Assembly (NCBI RefSeq): GCF_047663525.1
Contig: NC_092593.1
Location: 27,802,501 to 27,866,500, forward strand
Origin: Anas platyrhynchos
Lineage: Eukaryota; Chordata; Aves; Anseriformes; Anatidae
DNA: 64,000 nucleotides
Direction of reading: 5' to 3'
A program made the position numbers and the translations under genes. This document shows positions 57,107 to 64,000 of this stretch, one piece after another. The notes beneath the pieces were generated by a model. The model saw only the letters and a program-made list of their open reading frames with translations, had not been told where the DNA came from and ran no database searches. Positions within the stretch are counted from its first letter, which is position 1; every line of letters begins with the position of its first letter.

Positions 57107-57200
57107 GATCAACTCAAGTCAGGCCAGCATTTTTGCCAATCTGGATGTCTTTTCAAATCCAGATGCCAGTGGATATCCAGATGAACTCCATAATGCTTAA
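57107..57200 (+). pseudogene. ICA1L: ICA1L remnant, last coding exon
   Basis: SIFANLDVFSNPDASG then YPDELHNA-stop matches NLFADLDPLSNPDAIG and HSDDELLNA-stop; TAA is at 57,198-57,200. The preceding DMSAW motif is damaged by small indels. The stop codon is at exactly the family position. Confidence 0.9.
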
Positions 57201-59374
57201 TTAGAGCTACACAAGGGGAATAATTTTTTTATTATTATTAATTTTGTTACATTGGTCCTCACAACAGGCTAATTTAATTTTACCATTATTGAGAGTGATT
57301 AAAATCCTACTCTAAGCATACATTGTCATGTGGCATGATGTTCCAAGCATTTAAATTCTAAGGAGAACAGCATTAACTCTAATACCTCATTCTTGGGACA
57401 CCTGGGGGCTGTTTGAAAGTCTATTAAGTTTGTAAGGTTCAACACAGAAAAGATTTGCGTTCTGATGTATTAGAAACTAGATCTAGCTAATTACTTTTTA
57501 TCCTGCAGCCTTCCAAAAATAAGATCCCTAGGGTTACCAGGCAAATACTAGTTCCAGTAAAATTCTCTAGGGCATACAAAAGATTCTATTTTACCTTCAA
57601 GGAAATCACATGCTTTGGACTCATACCTCTGAGACAGCTGAAATATATTTAGGACATAACAGTGGATAGGATGATGGTGTCATTTCCTAACACCGAGGAA
57701 GCCATGACTTTTCATTCTCAACTGCACTTTGAAAGCTTCATAATTGTTCTGCTATCTATCTGTAATCTCACAAGACATTTTTGGGCAATGAAGGAGAGAC
57801 TGAGAGCACAGGTTCCACACTTCCTACCACAGTTAGAAACATGTATCCAGTGTGCTAAAAATGAGGGCACTTGGGAACCCTGTTTTTAAAATCTTGATTT
57901 TGCCCAAGAAACAAAAAATGCAGGTTAGGCCTCAATCGCTCTTTTGTCAATTTTCCTAGTACGAGTTAACATGGGTCATGTTCTGCCTTAACTTGTAATT
58001 AATTTCTTGCTACAAGAAAAATAGCATCAATCCCTTGTGTGTTCAGGTAAGCCTTAGGCCATGGAGAATTCCACCACAGGACAGTTTGAACATCTCTTTC
58101 CATTTATGCAGACTCTAGTTGCTCATGCGTTTCAGATCCTGTCAGTTCTGATCACACTCCTGGGGCGTTTTAAAGGCTTTTTTAATTGGGGTCATAGCTC
58201 TTAAGAAGTTCTATAACACAACTGAAGGTGCTGTGCTAGAAGCAAATAAAAATGAAATAAAAATGTAGGTTGGTATCACCTTAAACAAGCAATGCAACCA
58301 AAGAAACATTTGTCAAACTATGGTCTGTGACCAGCTGCATTTGATTGCTGTCTAGAGGTTGCAGTTTAAAATCAGAATCACACCATCCTGTGACTCCTGA
58401 ACTAAATGACCTACCGCTCTCAATGAATTGGGCTTAAGGTTTTGGATGGATATTGGCTATTTGGGATGGCAACTGTCACATACCTGTAAAAGAATGCTGC
58501 CATCCATCCTACTCTCAGGGTAAATACATACCCTTGCAGTTCTATTTGAAGAAATGCAGTAAAACTTACCAAACAGCTCCCAGTGCAATTTCATGAGCTG
58601 AAGATGTGACTTAAACTTGGATCAGAAAACATTAAGAAATGTTTATTTTCTGTGTGGGGAAAGGGAGTTGTTTTATACACTCTGCAGGAACATGCTGCTA
58701 TTTAATCTCCTTTTAAGAGGTTATTATCTACAAGTCATAAAAAGACTAAGAATGGCCTAGATTTCTTTTTTAAAAAACACTGCTCAGACTAGTTTATAGT
58801 TTCCCACATTATGTTAACTGTATTTGCTGCATCATTTATGAATCATTTTACCTGCAAATTGTAAACAAAATTCTACCATAGGTCTTCATCAACCCATCAA
58901 ATACAGCACTGAACTCTGAACATATCTTGCAGCTGAGTAGTACTTCTGTAAATGCTGTACACAGGAACAGTATTTTACGTCACGATTCTGCAGAAGCCAT
59001 GCAGAAGATCTGGCCTAGCCCAGGATTTAGACTTTTTGTTAGTTTGACCAGAAGTGCAGAGAGCATAGATTGTCTTCTGCCTGACACACAGCCAGATGAA
59101 TTCTGGAAATGCTCACTGTTCACCAAAGCTTACATGTATACAGGAGATGTGAAAACCTCTCTAACAGTCTTTTCCATCGAAAGTGAGGTGTCTTTATGTT
59201 GGTCTGCTAAACTTTTACAGTTAGCAAAAGCATCCACAGTGTACTGTGTAACAGAGTTCCTCAATGAATAGCTTAATCAGACCACTTACAAACCTAAGCT
59301 CAGAAGTGTAGGAATTAATGAACAGTGTTCTATTTGTCTTGCAGTAATTAGCTTTTAATCTAATACTGCTGTGC

Positions 59375-59393
59375 TTTTTTTTTTTTTTTTTTT
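59375..59393. repeat. Poly-T tract (19 nt) before CTGCAGG
   Basis: The T run followed by CTGCAG looks like a strong splice acceptor on the plus strand, but no exon homology follows. Confidence 0.7.
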
Positions 59394-61659
59394 CTGCAGG
59401 TAATGTCACTACAATGCCAGTGCTATTCATTACACACACGTTCCTGTGTCAAAACAAGCATCAGTCAGAGGTCCGAGTCCAAAGACTCCCTCAGTAGTAC
59501 AGACACAGGAAATAAGGTTCTATAAATGGGCAATGCAGGAGGCAGCACGTCATGTTCAATTGGCATGATTAAGTCTTATGAAAAGTGCACATGCAGTGGT
59601 GATGAACCCATCCAATTTCAAGTGTTAGAGAATTTCACCTGAATTATTTCCTCAAACATATTTGGTTATTAAGTTTACCCTACAGAGCTCTGAATCCCGT
59701 ACACGTCTGGCAGCTGAGCAAAGCTCCTGTAAATACCATTTACGGTAAGAATATGTTAAGACAATAACAATTTGCAGAAGCTGAGGAGAGACCCAAGAGG
59801 AAACAAGATGACAACAAGGGAAAACAACAAAACACAAGCACCCTCAGACTATAATTTCTATACCAATTCTCTATACAGTCAATCCTAACTCTAACAGAAA
59901 ACATACCTGAGAAATTCTTCTAACTGGCGTCCTGCCTGGTTCTAGCTCACTTCTGTCTGAAGAAACAAAGTGAACAGCTATTTAATTGACGAACACAACT
60001 AAAACAGTGAATCAAGACTTGGACTGTCACAGCTCACCACACAGAGTTACTCTTTCAGTTATTTTTGTCTTCATAGACTATCTTCATCAGCTTCTTAGTA
60101 CACCTTGCAGTTTACCTGCATATAATAGAAGGTGTGATAAGAATTTAAACACAGAAGTAACCAGTAGGAAAAAATTACCAAATTTTAGCATTAAAAGTTG
60201 GTGGATATTTGCGATCTGTTAGACCACTTGTCTGGTGTGTAAAATACTACTTTGAACAAAGTGGCCTTTGAATCACGATTTTCTCCAGTACATTCACAGT
60301 AAACAGATTTCTTCTAAACTAATATCTAGTACCTTTCCCATTTTGAAAAGCCCTTTAAGTAGCTTTTTTTTTTTCCATAGATAAAAATCAGCCACACAGC
60401 CATTACTATTAAAATGCAAAGGACCACCCAGTAATTACAGCATGAACCACCCACTCATGCCTGGTAAAACAGGATGGAAAACACTAGAAGGAATCAGGTA
60501 CTTGAGGTCAAATGAAAAAATTGGAACAGGATTGCTGGGGAATGGGGGCACTATAGCACTGGTGAATTGCTATTGCTGAGGGAGTCTTAGTGGTACACTA
60601 AGCTTTTTTATATATTTCATTTTTATCAGTTTTACACGGAGTCCTTGAAACACAGAATAAAGGGTATGTTAACAAGGAGTTTCTGCTTTGCTTGGTTTTG
60701 CTGTAGGTTTAGAGGAGATACCAAGGTATACTGCACTGCATGTAAAATCAGTCTGCAGTAAAAGTAATTCTAAACTGTTTCTAGAAGCCATAAATAAGTA
60801 ACAGGAAATAGTATGCAAAAAGTATGGCAAAAAGGATATTAAAAATTAATTTACAGTAAAATCATCTATTCTTTCTCATATGCATAAAATCATTGCTACC
60901 ACACTTCAAATTACTAGGGAAGAAATAGTTTAATGGAGCATGTGATCACAGCATATTTAATAAAGAATCGGGACCTGTTCACTTAGAGATAGTTAAACAT
61001 CTGCAGACTGAAGAACAGGTAGGAAAGAATATAATGTAAGAAAACATCAGAAATATAGCAGTGTCTAGTATTCTGCTCCAAACTTCTCAGAAGATGTGAA
61101 CACTTCGTTTTAAATTTTAACCAAATAATATCAATTCGGCACAAGTTTGCCCACAGACCCTGCTATAAAATGCACACATTTGAATCATGATGCTGCTGTC
61201 ACGTGTATTGGCCCAACTCTCCTCCTACTGATGGAAAAACATAAGCCAGATGTGTTTTATGGTGTACACTCTGGAAGCCCTTCAATTTCTTACCAATGTT
61301 CAGGAAAGCCTTACTAATTTTCTCTTCACTTTGGAATGAAATTTAGCTTGCAATGATTTTGCAGAAAGGGAAATTGCTCCAAGCCTTCTAGACAAATTAG
61401 TCTTAAATTTAATACAACAGCTAGCAAAACCTTAAGCACATAACTCACTCAGCTCACCACTGCTTCTAGTGTAAAGAAGCCCTGGCTCCAAATCCTGTTT
61501 ATGAATGAAGAGGCTTGATTTTAGTGATCAGAAGCATGTAGAATGAGAGATTATGTCTACAAACATCTTAAGTACCCTCCCCAGTAGGCTTCTTTGATAG
61601 CCATGTTCTACTGAACAGCAGTTACGAGTTCACCAGCAGAAAATTTGAGCAACCTGAAC

Positions 61660-61755
61660 TAGTGGGAGGTGTCCCTGTCCATGGCGGATGGTGGTGGTGG
61701 ACTTAGATGGTCTTTAAGGTCCTTTGCAACCCAAATCATTCTATGCTTCTGTGGT
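61660..61755 (+). mobile_element. CR1 LINE 3' fragment
   Basis: ctagtgggaggtgtccctg, ggtggacttagatggtctt, aaggtcctttgcaaccc and attctatgcttctgtgg follow the CR1 3' end, diverged. Confidence 0.88.
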
Positions 61756-61937
61756 TCAATGAAATCCAGGTCTTTTTTCCTCAGTCTTGTCTCTCTACCT
61801 TTACTCTCAGAACACTGGTTGAATCCTTTTGTTGCTAAAATCCATGATTTGCAGCATCTTCCTCCAATAATGGACTTGCAAAGTGCTCAGGAGCTGACCA
61901 AACCTACTGCAGATGAAGACAGGGAAGACTTATGTTA

Positions 61938-61957
61938 CTGAGTCATATGACTCAGCA
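61938..61957. promoter_or_regulatory. 18-bp palindrome with paired AP-1 / NF-E2-like sites
   Basis: CTGAGTCATATGACTCAG (61,938-61,955) is a perfect palindrome holding TGAGTCA and TGACTCA. With the next two bases the right half reads TGACTCAGCA, fitting the NF-E2/antioxidant element TGACnnnGC. Function is not shown by sequence alone. Confidence 0.45.
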
Positions 61958-64000
61958 TGACTGCTGTGAGGATGCACTGCAGAAATAAGAATATGGATTA
62001 ATCAGATTTCCACCCTCGTGAATTTTGTCTGAATGGGCTAATAACGCATATTTTATTTGGATTAAATGCTTACTACCTTCAGGGTAAATCCTGATGCAAA
62101 TCTTCAGGTTGTCAGAGCACACAAAACTTCTCAATACTAAAAACAAAAACAAAATCAGCCCATACCTGGAAGTGATGACTTTATTTTAGGACAAAAAATA
62201 AAAAATAAAAATCCCAAAAACATTCCACTATTGCAGTTTGTAAAATTTTCACTGTTTCCAGTAGAAACAGTCCACAAGTCAGAACGCAAGATAAAAAACA
62301 ACATTGTGCAAAATAGTACTGGCATAACTACACATAGCAAAGACTAGTGTAAGTCAAGAATTCCATTGAAATTAGTAGAGCTGCTCCAGTTTTACACCAG
62401 TGTACATCATCTCAGAATAGGCCCTTTTTGCAAAACATCCCTGGAATTCCCCTTGCTTACAAAAACAGCCTTACATGCAACAAGTAACTGATCAGTACAA
62501 CATACACAAGAACACCTCCATAAGTTTATCACAGTGTAACAGAGAAAAACGTATCAGCCAATCTCATACAAAGACAAATCTAATGGCAGTTTTGGACAGC
62601 CCTTGACTGCTACCCTCAAGAATTGCACGTTTCAACAAATGAAAGATAATTTAGAATAAAGCCAAGCAATAGTTTCACTAAACCATTAACACATTGACAA
62701 TTAGGGTGGATGAGGTGTCCAGAGAGGGTTTTTATTTTTTTTTAGCTTATTAGATTTTCCAAAGAAAGTTGTTTCAAGATGAATCTGTGTAATAATAAAT
62801 GAAATGTAACTTCCAGTGCTTTCAGGCCAAGTCCTCTTCTGCAATTCAGATAGACCTGTCAACACTACAGAAGTCTCATAGTCAAATACAAATCCGAGTG
62901 AAAAACTATTAAGGAAAGACCATACCTAAGTATTTACTGATGACATACAATGAATCAAGAAAGCAGTAACAGAACTTCATTTACATTTGGAGCATTCAGA
63001 AAGACTGTTGCAGTTGGTTGGGACTCAGGACTGGAATTTCACCAAATGTTTATGAATAGTTAACAATTTCTCCCCATTTGACATGCAAAGTCTAACAGTT
63101 TCAAAACAATGCATTTAGGTCATTCCTTGTCTAAACAAAATGCCAAGAGCAGAACTGATTCCCAAAGCTGTCAAACACAAATTCTTGTCAAGAAAATATA
63201 CAGGTACATCTTGCAATTAATGGTCATTTTATTTTCCTGTAGAGCCAGGTTTAGAAAAATAATCTCATATCAACTCAAACTAACAAAATAAATTCTCCAC
63301 AGTGTTTTCCATCCTCTCAGTTAGGAAACGTGAACTTTCCATTACCTTTTCAAGAGCTTTTTTTTTTAAAAATTTATTTTAATAGATACTAACCTGGTTT
63401 TGGTCTAAGCTACCGCAACATCTTTAGACTATGGCATTTGATGAAGGGCACTTAAACTACAGAATTATATGGAGAAAGTACAGTCCTGACATTCTCAAGT
63501 GTTTGGGTATCAAGGGTCTTTTTTGCAAGTTACATTAGTTTCATGAAAACAAGAATGTCATACAAGCTTTGCTTTGAAGATATATTAAAAGTGTGCAGCA
63601 ATTCTGAATGAAGAAAAGTCTGCAAGTCCATCCATTTAGAAAAAAAAACACCTTATAAGTATCAAACCATATAGTTTAAACAAGCAGACCTTCAGCAAGG
63701 AATTACTGTCACTGAATTCTACTAAACTCAATACACAACAAGAAGTTAGGCCTGAGGCAGAAGAAAGGTTAATGGATATGATTTTCATTTTTTTCCTCAC
63801 TACCAATGTTTTTTCATAAGGTCACATGTCCCTTGTTTCAGAAGTTAGTAACTTTTAACTCTTTGAGTCTCAAGTTCAAAAACAATAAGCTTTATATACG
63901 GTAGGACTAAGATTTTTCAAATGTATCTGTTAATAGGCATGTAATATTAACATTTAAAACATTTCCAGATATTATAGCAATAAAAACGATGCAAGAACCT

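Larger units (their letters stand above)
44649..57200 (+). pseudogene. ICA1L: Decayed ICA1L gene (unitary, intron-containing)
   Basis: ICA1/ICA1L proteins carry a BAR/arfaptin-like domain, bind PICK1 and act in secretory and acrosomal vesicle traffic. Six or seven ordered plus-strand fragments match consecutive parts of the family: 44649-44824, 48078-48203, 48939-49015 (weak), 49421-49550, 50193-50275, about 50937-51065 and 57107-57200. Damage includes Gln-to-TAA and Tyr-to-TAG nonsense changes, a deletion of about 13 nt and other frameshifts. Several GT/AG boundaries survive. Fragments kept apart by introns rule out a retrocopy. The position, immediately downstream of WDR12 in the same orientation, is that of human ICA1L, and parts (FQAE, the GMD tail) fit ICA1L better than ICA1. 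The less conserved middle exons, between 51.1 and 57.1 kb, were not found. Matches rest on recalled human proteins; no alignment was run. Confidence 0.85.
57201..64000. other. Noncoding right end
   Basis: No recognised exon on either strand. FAM117B is expected to the right on the minus strand from synteny, so part of this may be its 3'UTR, but nothing here proves it. Contains a poly-T run (59,375-59,393), one CR1 fragment and a perfect palindrome. Confidence 0.5.

Noticed and set aside
58927-59271. 114-residue ORF on the plus strand
   Set aside because: No recognisable domain, no conserved motif and no splice partner. One open frame of this size is expected by chance in a 64-kb, six-frame search.
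61790-61941. ORF end PPIMDLQSAQ..DEDREDLCY as an exon
   Set aside because: It follows an acceptor-like ctctcag and looks slightly coding, but I recognise no protein and its 5' part is a CR1 tail.
57201-64000. Search for FAM117B exons on the minus strand
   Set aside because: No recognisable coding segment; at most part of a 3'UTR could lie here.

Overview
The window is vertebrate nuclear DNA, most likely from a bird. Genes are split into short GT-AG exons separated by AT-rich introns. Several fragments match the CR1 LINE 3' end (the 'ggtcccttccaaccc...attctatgattctatg' type) typical of sauropsids. The gene order matches the human 2q33 block NBEAL1-CARF-WDR12-ICA1L-FAM117B. No bacterial, viral or CRISPR features were seen.

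Layout. Positions 1-6,039 hold no recognisable coding sequence and probably include the CARF 3'UTR. CARF (calcium-responsive transcription factor) occupies 6,040-29,205 on the minus strand: 14 coding exons whose phases all join, predicting 737 residues against 725 recalled for human. A CpG island at about 32,690-33,760 separates CARF from WDR12, which lies head to head on the plus strand at 33,363-40,986: 13 coding exons, 423 residues, the human length. The island carries a perfect NRF1 core, GC boxes and an upstream ATG in perfect Kozak context whose frame overlaps the WDR12 start. A canonical poly(A) signal follows WDR12 at 41,322.

The most interesting part lies downstream of WDR12. Between about 44.6 and 57.2 kb on the plus strand are at least six dispersed, ordered, badly damaged remnants of an ICA1-family gene (BAR/arfaptin-like domain protein). 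Several resemble ICA1L more than ICA1, and they sit where human ICA1L sits. The remnants carry in-frame nonsense codons, small deletions and frameshifts, yet keep several splice sites and the C-terminal exon with its stop. They look like a unitary, non-processed ICA1L pseudogene, meaning loss of the gene in this lineage. The last 6.8 kb hold only repeats, a CR1 fragment and an 18-bp palindrome with AP-1/NF-E2-like sites.

CARF and WDR12 probably share one bidirectional promoter: CARF acts in calcium-dependent transcription and WDR12 in 60S ribosome assembly. Homology calls rest on recalled human protein sequences read by eye, not on a database search.
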